Assembly (NCBI GenBank): GCA_929200335.1 | Contig: CAKMZG010000016.1 | Span: 1-13,083, forward strand | Length of the DNA: 13,083 bases | Direction of reading: 5' to 3' | Source of the DNA: an uncultured Alphaproteobacteria bacterium | GTDB lineage: Bacteria > Pseudomonadota > Alphaproteobacteria > Rhizobiales > Rhizobiaceae | Notes under the pieces: model-generated | Database searches by the model: none | Seen by the model: the letters and a program-made list of their open reading frames with translations, nothing else | What the model was told of the DNA's origin: nothing | Made by a program: the position numbers and the translations under genes | Part shown: positions 6,397 through 13,083 of the stretch, piece after piece | How the letters are laid out: every line of letters starts with the position of its first letter | Position numbering within the stretch: the stretch's first letter is position 1

Positions 6397-7353
6397 GTGT
6401 CACCTCAAATCGGTAAGCATATAAAAAAAGAGCCTTTGCCTCATATTCTTGAGCGCGCCAAGTTACGCTCATCTTTATTGCCTGATTTATTAAGCGAGGC
6501 TAAGCGCATTGTTAGCAATGTAATTTCTGGCTGGCATGGATGTCGAAAACGTGGGATTGGCGAAAATTTCTGGCAATTTCGCCCCTATACTGAGGGCGAA
6601 GATTTTAGCAAAATTGATTGGCGGCGCTCTGCACGCGACGATAATACATATGTAAAGGATTTAGAGTGGGAGGCAGTGCATACATTTTGGGTATGGAGCA
6701 AGCTTTCACCATCTATGGATTATCAATCAAATTTATCAAAAATTTCAAAACAATCTCGCGCGCTGGTTCTTGGTTTTGCTGTTGTTGAATTATTGGCGCG
6801 TTCGGGTGAGCGAATCGGTTGGCCTTCAATTTCTAAATCTATATCTGCAAGAAATGCTTCTGAACAATTGGCTTTTGCGCTGGCGCACCATTTGGATAAT
6901 CATGAAAATGGTAGTGATTTAATCAATGCTTATTGGCCTGATATAACAGAAATTAAGCCCCATTCACAAATGGTGATCATATCTGATTTCTTAGACCCTA
7001 TTGATGATTTAATTCAAAAATTTGATGAATTATTTGCCCGTGGGGTTAAGGCTTATCTTATTCATATAGTTGATCCTGCAGAGCAAATTTTTCCTTACGC
7101 TGGGCGTACCGAATTTTATGATCCTGTTAATGGCGAACGGTTTACAGCAGCCAATGCCAAAGGGCTGAAAGAGCAATATCAACATCAATTTGAAGCGCGT
7201 ATTGAAATGATCAAAGCCCATGTGAAAAAAATGGGTTGGGGCTACCAAACCCATCATACGGATAGGGCTACATCTTTTGCATTAGTGACCTTGCATGGCC
7301 ATCTTACGGGTAATTTTGAAATGGGATCAAAATTATTTCAGGAGGTTAATTGA
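6397..7353 (+). CDS. DUF58 domain protein (VWA-like MoxR partner) with altered metal site
   Basis: DUF58 proteins carry a degenerate von Willebrand A fold and are regular operon partners of MoxR ATPases; their biochemical role is not settled. The 318-residue protein shows the family core RPYTEGEDFSKIDWRRSAR at 62-80 followed by YVKDLEWE at 85-92. The VWA-like domain then runs to the C-terminus. Its first metal-site motif, normally DxSxS, reads KLSPSM at 102-107, so the Asp is replaced by Lys102. VIISDFLDP at 193-201 is the later strand carrying an acidic residue, and FARGVKAYLIHIVDPAE at 213-229 also fits the family. No signal peptide or membrane helix is seen, so it is probably cytosolic. 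The GTG start is supported by AGGA 7 nt upstream. The stop TGA shares one base with the ATG of the next gene. Confidence 0.93.
   Translation: MSPQIGKHIKKEPLPHILERAKLRSSLLPDLLSEAKRIVSNVISGWHGCRKRGIGENFWQFRPYTEGEDFSKIDWRRSARDDNTYVKDLEWEAVHTFWVWSKLSPSMDYQSNLSKISKQSRALVLGFAVVELLARSGERIGWPSISKSISARNASEQLAFALAHHLDNHENGSDLINAYWPDITEIKPHSQMVIISDFLDPIDDLIQKFDELFARGVKAYLIHIVDPAEQIFPYAGRTEFYDPVNGERFTAANAKGLKEQYQHQFEARIEMIKAHVKKMGWGYQTHHTDRATSFALVTLHGHLTGNFEMGSKLFQEVN
7340..7345 (+). promoter_or_regulatory. Consensus ribosome-binding site inside the end of the DUF58 gene
   Basis: A perfect AGGAGG lies 7 nt before the ATG at 7353 and only 4 nt before a TTG at 7350. This decides the start of the BatA/DUF4159 gene in favour of 7353, giving a TGATG stop/start overlap with the DUF58 gene. 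It is the strongest Shine-Dalgarno sequence in the window. Confidence 0.85.
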
Positions 7354-10172
7354 TGATATCATCGTTAGCCTTTGCATCGCCTATTTTACTTATTGCCTTA
7401 TTGGCATTGCCTTTGCTTTGGTGGATGTTACGTTTAACCCCACCAAAACCTGTGGAAGAAATATTCCCGCCCACACAAATCTTAAAAGAATTAGATGATG
7501 CGGAAGAAAGCCCAGCGTCTAGTCCGTGGTGGTTGATATTATTACGTATACTTTTAGCTGCCACTATAATTATAGCACTGGCTAATCCCGTATGGAATCC
7601 GACAAAACAAGTTCTCTCAGGCGAAGGGCGAATTTTATTATTGATTGATAATTCATGGGCGTCTGCTCGTGCTTGGGATAAGCGTATTGAAACTGCTCAA
7701 ATTATATTAGAAGAGGCTAGATCTCATGGGCGCCCTATCTCTATTGGTATGACAGTGAGTAATGTTGCTATAGATTTAACCGCTAAATCAGCAACTATGG
7801 CTATAAAACAATTAGCAGCTATTAAACCGCAACCCATCGCTGCAGATATAAAAAAACTAACCACTGCTATAGAGCGAGACCACCAAACAGCGCCGAGCAG
7901 TATTATTTATCTCAGCACTGGATTACATCATCAAGAGAATGATGAGTTACGCTTAGCATTAGATAAATATCAAACTGGTGAGCGAATACTCTATCAAACG
8001 ACCAATGATAATCTCATCCTTATCATGGATGCACAAAATGGCAGTGAGGCCTTGAATCTTAGTCTTAAGAGGCTGCCTGAACAAGGGTTCCAAGCTGGCA
8101 CAATTATTGCCTATGACCATAAGGGGCGAAATTTAGGCGAAGTTTCTTTTGAGTTCTATGAAGATGAAACTGAGTTAGAGGTGAAGCTTAGCCTACCTGT
8201 TGAATTGCGTAATGATGTTGTACGATTGAATGTATCCAAGAGCGAGACGGCCGGTGGTAGTTATTTGATAGACGAACGGTTTCAAAGAAAGCGCGTTGGT
8301 TTAATTTCAGGCGAAAAAAACGACTTGGCGCAGCCGCTGCTATCACCATTGTTTTATATCAGCAAAGCCTTATCGCCATTTAGTGATTTAATTAATGCAG
8401 ATAACGCAAATCTGGTAGAAGCCGTTCCAAAGCTTATTGCGCAAAAGCCTTCAATGATTGTTATGGCTGATATTGGAAGGCTACAAGATAAGACAAATTC
8501 TGAGCTTGAAAAATGGGTAAAAAATGGTGGTACGTTGTTGCGTTTTGCTGGTGCAAATTTAGCGGCGGGAGAAAAACACCATATCCTTTTACCAGCAAAA
8601 TTGCGCAGAGGGCAACGTCAACTGTCAGGGAGCTTAACATGGGGCGAGCCTCAAAAGATTAAAAAATTTCATAGTAATAGCCCTTTTGTTGATCTCACCT
8701 TACCCGAAGATATTGGTATTAAACGCCAAGTTTTGGCAGAACCTGATCTTGATTTGGAAGACAAAACATGGGTAAGCCTTGAAGATGGCACGCCGCTTGT
8801 TACAGCCAAAGCCTTAGGGCGCGGCAGGGTTGTTTTGTTTCATGTAACGGCAGATGCAAGCTGGTCTAATTTACCACTTTCTGGCACATTTGTAGAAATG
8901 TTGCGCAAAATCACTACGAGTTCAAAAGCTGTTGGCTCTAATGCTGCAGGAAATATTGGTGATGTATTACAACCCTATAAAATGCTCAGTGCTAAGGGGA
9001 AATTGATCGCGCCTGAAGCCTTTGTCAAACCGCTGGCAAGTATCCAAGATGAAGTGCCAGTAATTGATACCATAGATAATCCCCCAGGGCTTTATGGTGT
9101 GAGCGATGCTTTTATTGCTCGTAATCTTTTTGCTTCAGATGCAGAAATAAAACCTGCCCTATCTAGTTTTGATGCTGCATTTAATGATTTACGCTCATTG
9201 ATCGTAGAGGCATCGATATCTCTAAAACCGTGGTTATTAATATTTGCTGCGATATTATTTATTTTTGATTGTTTGATCATGATTTTTATCAGAGGGGCAT
9301 TTAGCATTCGTCAATTCAGTTTGAAAACTGGAGTGGTAGCATTTTTAGCTTGTGTGTTAATGGTGAATACCCATCCCTTGCCTGTCTTGGCGCAGACTGT
9401 AAATGAAGAGCAAGAAACTTTTACGGATCCCAGCCAATATGCAGGTGCGCTAAAAACACGATTTGCCTATGTGATCACCAATGATTTGCGCTTAGATGAT
9501 ATTAGTCATCAAGGTTTGATTGGCTTAACCGATGCGATTGCAGAGCGCACAGCGCTTGAGCCGGGTGATCCTATTGGCGTGAATCTTGAGGGTGATGAAT
9601 TAAGTTTCTATCCTTTGATTTATTGGCCAATTGATTTGAAAAGCCCTGTGCCATCTCCTCAAACCATGGCGCGAGTTGATGCCTATATGAAACAGGGTGG
9701 CTCTGTCCTATTTGATACCCGTGATGGGCTTTCAAATAATGGTACTATGGGGACATCCCCAGAACGGCAGAAATTGCAACAAATTTTATCCGGTCTTGAT
9801 GTTCCCCCGCTTGCGCCCGTATCAAAGAGCCATGTTTTAACACGAACTTTTTATCTCTTGGATAGTTTCCCTGGGCTTTACAAAAATGGACAATTATGGG
9901 TGGAGGCTTTGCCTAGTCAAAATAGTGACAGTCAAACTTTAACCAGAGTAGGCGATGGTGTTTCTGCAATCATGATCACATCTAGTGATTTTGCATCAGC
10001 TTGGGCTGTTGATGAAAATGGGCGGTTTATGTTTCCAACAGTTCCGCCTAATTCTGATCACCGCATTTATGCATTTCGTGCTGGTGTTAACATTGTTATG
10101 TATACTTTGACAGGTAATTATAAGGCCGATCAAGTTCATATTCCCGCTCTTTTAGAGCGCTTAGACCAATGA
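7353..10172 (+). CDS. BatA-like / DUF4159 membrane protein (MoxR operon)
   Basis: A 939-residue membrane protein of a type I know from alphaproteobacterial MoxR operons. Residues about 8-28 and 59-78 are membrane helices of a BatA-type N-terminal domain, with the characteristic PPxP and ALANPVW segments. A VWA-like domain begins at 93 (RILLLIDNSWAS); its metal motif is D99-N-S-W-A, with Ala103 where the last Ser of DxSxS is expected. A middle region (about 312-520) with VGLISG and a GG-turn segment resembles the GATase-like domains of such proteins. Two further hydrophobic segments lie at about 626-647 and 659-680, the second ending PVLAQT like a signal-peptide cleavage region. A DUF4159 domain (about 702-938) follows, with FAYVITNDLR, YPLIYWP and AFRAGVN. 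Expected topology places VWA and DUF4159 regions in the periplasm or cytosol depending on helix count; I cannot settle it by eye. The start is fixed by AGGAGG 7 nt upstream. Confidence 0.92.
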   Translation: MISSLAFASPILLIALLALPLLWWMLRLTPPKPVEEIFPPTQILKELDDAEESPASSPWWLILLRILLAATIIIALANPVWNPTKQVLSGEGRILLLIDNSWASARAWDKRIETAQIILEEARSHGRPISIGMTVSNVAIDLTAKSATMAIKQLAAIKPQPIAADIKKLTTAIERDHQTAPSSIIYLSTGLHHQENDELRLALDKYQTGERILYQTTNDNLILIMDAQNGSEALNLSLKRLPEQGFQAGTIIAYDHKGRNLGEVSFEFYEDETELEVKLSLPVELRNDVVRLNVSKSETAGGSYLIDERFQRKRVGLISGEKNDLAQPLLSPLFYISKALSPFSDLINADNANLVEAVPKLIAQKPSMIVMADIGRLQDKTNSELEKWVKNGGTLLRFAGANLAAGEKHHILLPAKLRRGQRQLSGSLTWGEPQKIKKFHSNSPFVDLTLPEDIGIKRQVLAEPDLDLEDKTWVSLEDGTPLVTAKALGRGRVVLFHVTADASWSNLPLSGTFVEMLRKITTSSKAVGSNAAGNIGDVLQPYKMLSAKGKLIAPEAFVKPLASIQDEVPVIDTIDNPPGLYGVSDAFIARNLFASDAEIKPALSSFDAAFNDLRSLIVEASISLKPWLLIFAAILFIFDCLIMIFIRGAFSIRQFSLKTGVVAFLACVLMVNTHPLPVLAQTVNEEQETFTDPSQYAGALKTRFAYVITNDLRLDDISHQGLIGLTDAIAERTALEPGDPIGVNLEGDELSFYPLIYWPIDLKSPVPSPQTMARVDAYMKQGGSVLFDTRDGLSNNGTMGTSPERQKLQQILSGLDVPPLAPVSKSHVLTRTFYLLDSFPGLYKNGQLWVEALPSQNSDSQTLTRVGDGVSAIMITSSDFASAWAVDENGRFMFPTVPPNSDHRIYAFRAGVNIVMYTLTGNYKADQVHIPALLERLDQ

Positions 10173-10187
10173 TGGGAGTATGATGAT

Positions 10188-12281
10188 ATGAATTGGAACA
10201 TTGAATTTGCACCTTTATTACCCTCCCACTATTTTATAGTAATTGCGGTTATTATCATCATTTTGACGCTTTATATGCTATGGCAGAAAATGCGTGGGGC
10301 TGCTTTGCGCTTATTGGCTGGGTTATTAATAATTGCGGCACTTGCTAATCCTTCAATCTTGCAAGAAGAACGAGAAGCCTCAAAAACAGTTGTAGCACTT
10401 ATTATTGATGATAGCGAAAGCCAAGGTCTGGCTGAAAGACGAGAACAGACGGATGTTGTGCGACAAGCCTTGTTAAAACGGTTAGAGAAATTTGATGATT
10501 TTGAAATTCGTGAAACAGTTGTAAAAAATCAATATAAGGATGAGCAATCTGAAGGTTCAACAGTTTTATTTAAGGCGCTACGTGAGACGTTCCAAGATGT
10601 GCCCCCAGAACGTATTGGTGGTGCAATTTTTCTAACCGATGGTAGGGTACATGATGTGCCCTTGGATGGAAAATCTTTGTCGTTTGATGCGCCGCTTCAT
10701 GCGCTTATTTCTGGCCGTGATGATGAGTTGGATCGCCGTATTGAAATTCTTAACGCCCCTCGATTTGGCATAATTAATACGCATCAATCAATTAAATTTA
10801 AAGTTTTAGATCATGGCAGCGACAGTGGTGAAGAAATTGCTGAAATTGAAATTTTTATTGATGGAGAATTTTTAGGGCGGGAGAATATCGCCATTGGTGT
10901 TGAAAATACAGTGGAATTTAAAGTGCCGCATGCTGGTAAGAATATTATTGAATTAAAAGTAAGCGGCTTAGATGGCGAAATAACAAAGGTGAATAATCAA
11001 GTCTTTTGGGTGATGGATGGCATACGTGAAAATTTGCGAGTGCTATTGGTATCTGGTGAGCCACATTCAGGTGAGCGTGCTTGGCGCAATCTGTTGAAAT
11101 CCGATGCTTCGGTTGATTTGGTGCATTTTACAATTTTACGTCCCCCTGAAAAACAAGATGGCACGCCGATTAATCAATTGTCTTTGATTGCTTTTCCAAC
11201 TCGCGAATTGTTTGTTGAGAAGATTGATCAATTTGATCTGATTGTCTTTGATAGATATAAACGCCGTGGGGTTTTGCCCGTTCTTTATTTTGATAATATT
11301 GCGCGTTATGTGGAAAATGGTGGCGCAGTATTGGTGGCCTCGGGGCCTGAATATTCTGATCAAAGCAGTATTCACAATACGCCGTTATCCCGTATCTTGC
11401 CTGCCGGACCTAATGGCAATGTGCTTGAAAAACCATATCGGCCTAAAATATCTGAACTGGGTGAAAAGCATCCTGTCACGCGTTCACTAAATGGTAAGAC
11501 GGTAAATGATGAGATTTGGGGGCATTGGTTTAGGCAAGTAGATAACAGTGGCGTGACAGGCAAAGTTTTAATGCAAGGTGCTGATGAAAAACCACTTCTT
11601 ATTTTAGATCGCCCGGGAGATGGGCGCATTGCTGTTCTGCTTTCTGATCATGTTTGGCTTTGGGCGCGTGGATTTGATGGTGGTGGGCCGCATGTACAAA
11701 TGTTGCGTAGACTTTCTCATTGGTTAATGAAAGAACCTGAACTGGAAGAGGAGGCGCTCAACGCTAGTGTTAGCTCAACAGCCAATGGTAATAGTTTGTT
11801 AATTGAGCGACAAACAATGAGTGACAATCCTCAGACGGTTCAAATTATTGATCCATTAGATAAAGCCACATCTGTTGTATTAGAAAAAATAAGGCCAGGA
11901 ATGTGGCAAGGTAGCCTTGATGTCGAAACACTTGGACTTTATCAATTGGCCAGCGATGAATTGCGTAGTTTTATTCATGTAGGGTCGGTCAACCCTCTTG
12001 AATATCAAAACGTAATTTCTACAAAAGAAATTCTTGCACCCTTGTTTGAAGAAAAAACGGGTTACCTAGATCGTATGAACTTTGATAACCCTAGCCGTAT
12101 TCCACGTATTATACCCATATCAAATGCCAGAGTGACCTCTGGCAATGATTGGCTTGGTTTAAAACCAACGAATGTGACCGTGTTAAAAGGCGTTCGACAA
12201 TTTCCAATATTTGCAGGTCTTCTGGGACTATTACTTTTGCTCATTGCAATGTCTGGCCTATGGTGGCGTGAAGGGCGTTAG
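10188..12281 (+). CDS. Membrane protein with VWA-like domain and GATase1-like region (MoxR operon)
   Basis: This 697-residue protein has no established function. Two N-terminal membrane helices (about 14-33 and 38-54, ending ALANPS) precede a VWA-like domain starting at 67. Its metal site looks complete: Asp74, Ser76 and Ser78 in DDSES, and Asp151 in the TDGR strand-end motif. A beta-rich segment (about 185-275) follows, then a region from 283 (RVLLVSGEP) to about 545 resembling class I glutamine amidotransferase folds as found in BatA-like proteins; I see no Cys-His-Glu amidotransferase triad there. A last membrane helix lies at about 675-692 before WWREGR. The start at 10188 has GGGAG at 10174-10178, 9 nt upstream; two earlier ATGs (10180, 10183) are out of frame. 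It begins 15 bp after the DUF4159 stop and ends the operon. I found no hairpin terminator before the convergent GNAT gene. Confidence 0.85.
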   Translation: MNWNIEFAPLLPSHYFIVIAVIIIILTLYMLWQKMRGAALRLLAGLLIIAALANPSILQEEREASKTVVALIIDDSESQGLAERREQTDVVRQALLKRLEKFDDFEIRETVVKNQYKDEQSEGSTVLFKALRETFQDVPPERIGGAIFLTDGRVHDVPLDGKSLSFDAPLHALISGRDDELDRRIEILNAPRFGIINTHQSIKFKVLDHGSDSGEEIAEIEIFIDGEFLGRENIAIGVENTVEFKVPHAGKNIIELKVSGLDGEITKVNNQVFWVMDGIRENLRVLLVSGEPHSGERAWRNLLKSDASVDLVHFTILRPPEKQDGTPINQLSLIAFPTRELFVEKIDQFDLIVFDRYKRRGVLPVLYFDNIARYVENGGAVLVASGPEYSDQSSIHNTPLSRILPAGPNGNVLEKPYRPKISELGEKHPVTRSLNGKTVNDEIWGHWFRQVDNSGVTGKVLMQGADEKPLLILDRPGDGRIAVLLSDHVWLWARGFDGGGPHVQMLRRLSHWLMKEPELEEEALNASVSSTANGNSLLIERQTMSDNPQTVQIIDPLDKATSVVLEKIRPGMWQGSLDVETLGLYQLASDELRSFIHVGSVNPLEYQNVISTKEILAPLFEEKTGYLDRMNFDNPSRIPRIIPISNARVTSGNDWLGLKPTNVTVLKGVRQFPIFAGLLGLLLLLIAMSGLWWREGR

Positions 12282-12349
12282 CACTTTTAGAGCATCATGC
12301 ATCTGAATAAATTTACCTAAACGCTACAGGCACTAGCTTTGGCATAAGT

Positions 12350-12850
12350 CTAACTATGAGCAATACCACTCACACGTTTTAATGCGCCTTCTTTTAATTC
12401 AAAAGCTAATACCCGATTATAATCGACAGGCCATGGGAAAATGATATTTTTATAAGGTGCCGTTTTAAATCCATAGGGTTGATAATAGGAGGCATCTCCT
12501 ACCAATAAAATTAACTCATAAGAATTTTGGGGTAGAGCCTGCGCAGCCTTTATTGCTTGTTGTAGTAAAGTATTGCCAATGCCGAGATTTCTATGATTAG
12601 GGCAGATGCCTAGCGGGCCTAATAAGAGGGCTTGATGATTAGCAATTTTAATGGGGGTTTGGCGCACGGTACCAATAATATTGCCCTCATCTTCTGCGAC
12701 AAAAGATAAATTTAAATCAGGCTCTGTTCCCTCACGCAATTTAAATGCTGCGCGGATAAACCGCCCTGGACCAAAAATAGTTTCGGTCAAAGTTTCAACA
12801 TCACAAGCGTGAGAAAGGGTTTCATTTTTAATGGTAATAGAATTGCACAT
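12350..12850 (-). CDS. GNAT N-acetyltransferase, YhbS type
   Basis: The protein is predicted to transfer an acetyl group from acetyl-CoA to an unknown amine. Its 166 residues fit the YhbS subgroup: FGPGRFIRAAFKLREG at 26-41, LSFVAEDEGNIIGTVR at 48-63, the acetyl-CoA loop LLGPLGICPNHRNLGIG at 76-92 with the RxxGxG core at 87-92, and VGDASYYQPYGF at 117-128, a segment very typical of YhbS. A final FPWPVDYNRVLAFEL block is also usual. No signal peptide is seen. The ATG at 12850 has only a weak GGA about 7 nt upstream. It is convergent with the MoxR operon, 68 bp from its end, and shares no evident function with it. Upstream lies a region with nested inverted repeats. Confidence 0.92.
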   Translation of the reverse strand: MCNSITIKNETLSHACDVETLTETIFGPGRFIRAAFKLREGTEPDLNLSFVAEDEGNIIGTVRQTPIKIANHQALLLGPLGICPNHRNLGIGNTLLQQAIKAAQALPQNSYELILLVGDASYYQPYGFKTAPYKNIIFPWPVDYNRVLAFELKEGALKRVSGIAHS

Positions 12851-12922
12851 GTTACGTCCGATATTTGGCAGCGTGAATTAGGTGCTGTAGGGACGTTTGC
12901 ATCAAAGAATGATTTACATCAT

Positions 12923-13008
12923 ATGTGGCCACATCAAAACAGCATTAAAGGTTTATCGAAGCGATGCATCGCTCCACAGCTTTAATGGTTCGTCGTCGGT
13001 TTTGATGT
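12923..13008. repeat. Nested inverted-repeat element upstream of the GNAT gene
   Basis: Four symmetric elements are nested here. The outer arms ACATCAAAAC (12931-12940) and GTTTTGATGT (12999-13008) are perfect over 10 bp. Inside them CATTAAAG (12943-12950) pairs with CTTTAATG (12980-12987). At the centre is a perfect 14-bp palindrome, AGCGATGCATCGCT (12960-12973). The left edge overlaps a 12-bp palindrome ATGTGGCCACAT (12923-12934). As RNA this could fold into a branched or bulged hairpin of about 78 nt, with an 11-nt bulge on the right side. No T-run follows on either strand, so a terminator is unlikely. It could be an operator array, a leader structure of the GNAT transcript, or a small repeat element; I cannot tell which. 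Confidence 0.6.
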
Positions 13009-13083
13009 TTAATATACATGTTTTAATATTCATTAGAGTGCATTAAAATTCTAATATCATATGTTTTTTATGCCGTCTATAAT
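13009..13083. other. Right-end non-coding sequence
   Basis: This AT-rich stretch has no ORF of note. ATTAGA (13032-13037) and TCTAAT (13050-13055) form a short inverted repeat. It may hold the GNAT promoter, but no hexamer pair stands out. Confidence 0.4.

Noticed and set aside
11372..11629. Minus-strand ORF of 85 codons inside the VWA/GATase-like gene
   Set aside because: It is a shadow frame of a well-supported long gene, with no start signal or recognisable domain.
12282..12349. Bidirectional terminator between the MoxR operon and the convergent GNAT gene
   Set aside because: Only 4-bp stems such as GCTA/TAGC are present, with no T-run; not enough to call a terminator.
1..13083. Defence system, prophage, insertion sequence, CRISPR array or tRNA genes
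   Set aside because: I looked on both strands for transposase or integrase motifs, regular repeat-spacer patterns and tRNA cloverleaf hallmarks and saw none; the MoxR/VWA operon lacks nuclease or other effector domains expected of a defence system.

Overview
The window looks like chromosomal DNA of an AT-rich alphaproteobacterium (G+C about 40% by eye), probably a marine or host-associated member of the Hyphomicrobiales. The evidence is gene content and order: a DUF1285 / CoA-type Nudix / CCA-adding enzyme operon divergent from a MoxR / DUF58 / DUF4159 / VWA-GATase-like operon is an arrangement I know from that group. I see no phage, transposase, CRISPR array, tRNA or rRNA. Coding style is uniform, so nothing points to recent transfer.

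Layout, left to right. (1) Positions 1-343, minus strand: the N-terminal part of pal, an outer-membrane lipoprotein that binds peptidoglycan; it runs off the left edge. (2) A 307-bp spacer carrying a clear minus-strand terminator. (3) Positions 651-1718, minus: a lipoprotein L,D-transpeptidase (YkuD) with an unusually long Lys/Arg-rich coiled-coil spacer. (4) A roughly 390-bp regulatory spacer with three TACTAAT repeats, an 8-bp inverted repeat and a candidate promoter. (5) Positions 2111-2662, plus: a DUF924 protein whose stop codon overlaps that of the convergent cca gene. (6) Positions 2659-5137, minus: a three-gene operon, DUF1285 then CoA-pyrophosphatase-like Nudix then cca, coupled by two ATGA stop/start overlaps. 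(7) A 149-bp divergent control region packed with overlapping palindromes. (8) Positions 5287-12281, plus: a four-gene operon of a MoxR AAA+ ATPase, a DUF58 protein, a large membrane BatA/DUF4159 protein and a membrane VWA protein with a GATase-like middle region. (9) Positions 12350-12850, minus: a YhbS-type GNAT acetyltransferase. (10) A 233-bp right end with a nested inverted-repeat element.

How the genes fit together. Pal and the L,D-transpeptidase both act at the outer membrane-peptidoglycan interface. The MoxR operon probably encodes an inner-membrane or periplasmic chaperone-like assembly, in which a cytosolic AAA+ ring works on VWA-type partners. Its exact substrate is unknown in this group, and it is the most interesting system here. 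Of its three VWA-like modules, only the last keeps a complete DxSxS metal site. The DUF1285-Nudix-cca operon combines tRNA 3'-end maturation, nucleotide/CoA housekeeping and one uncharacterised protein.
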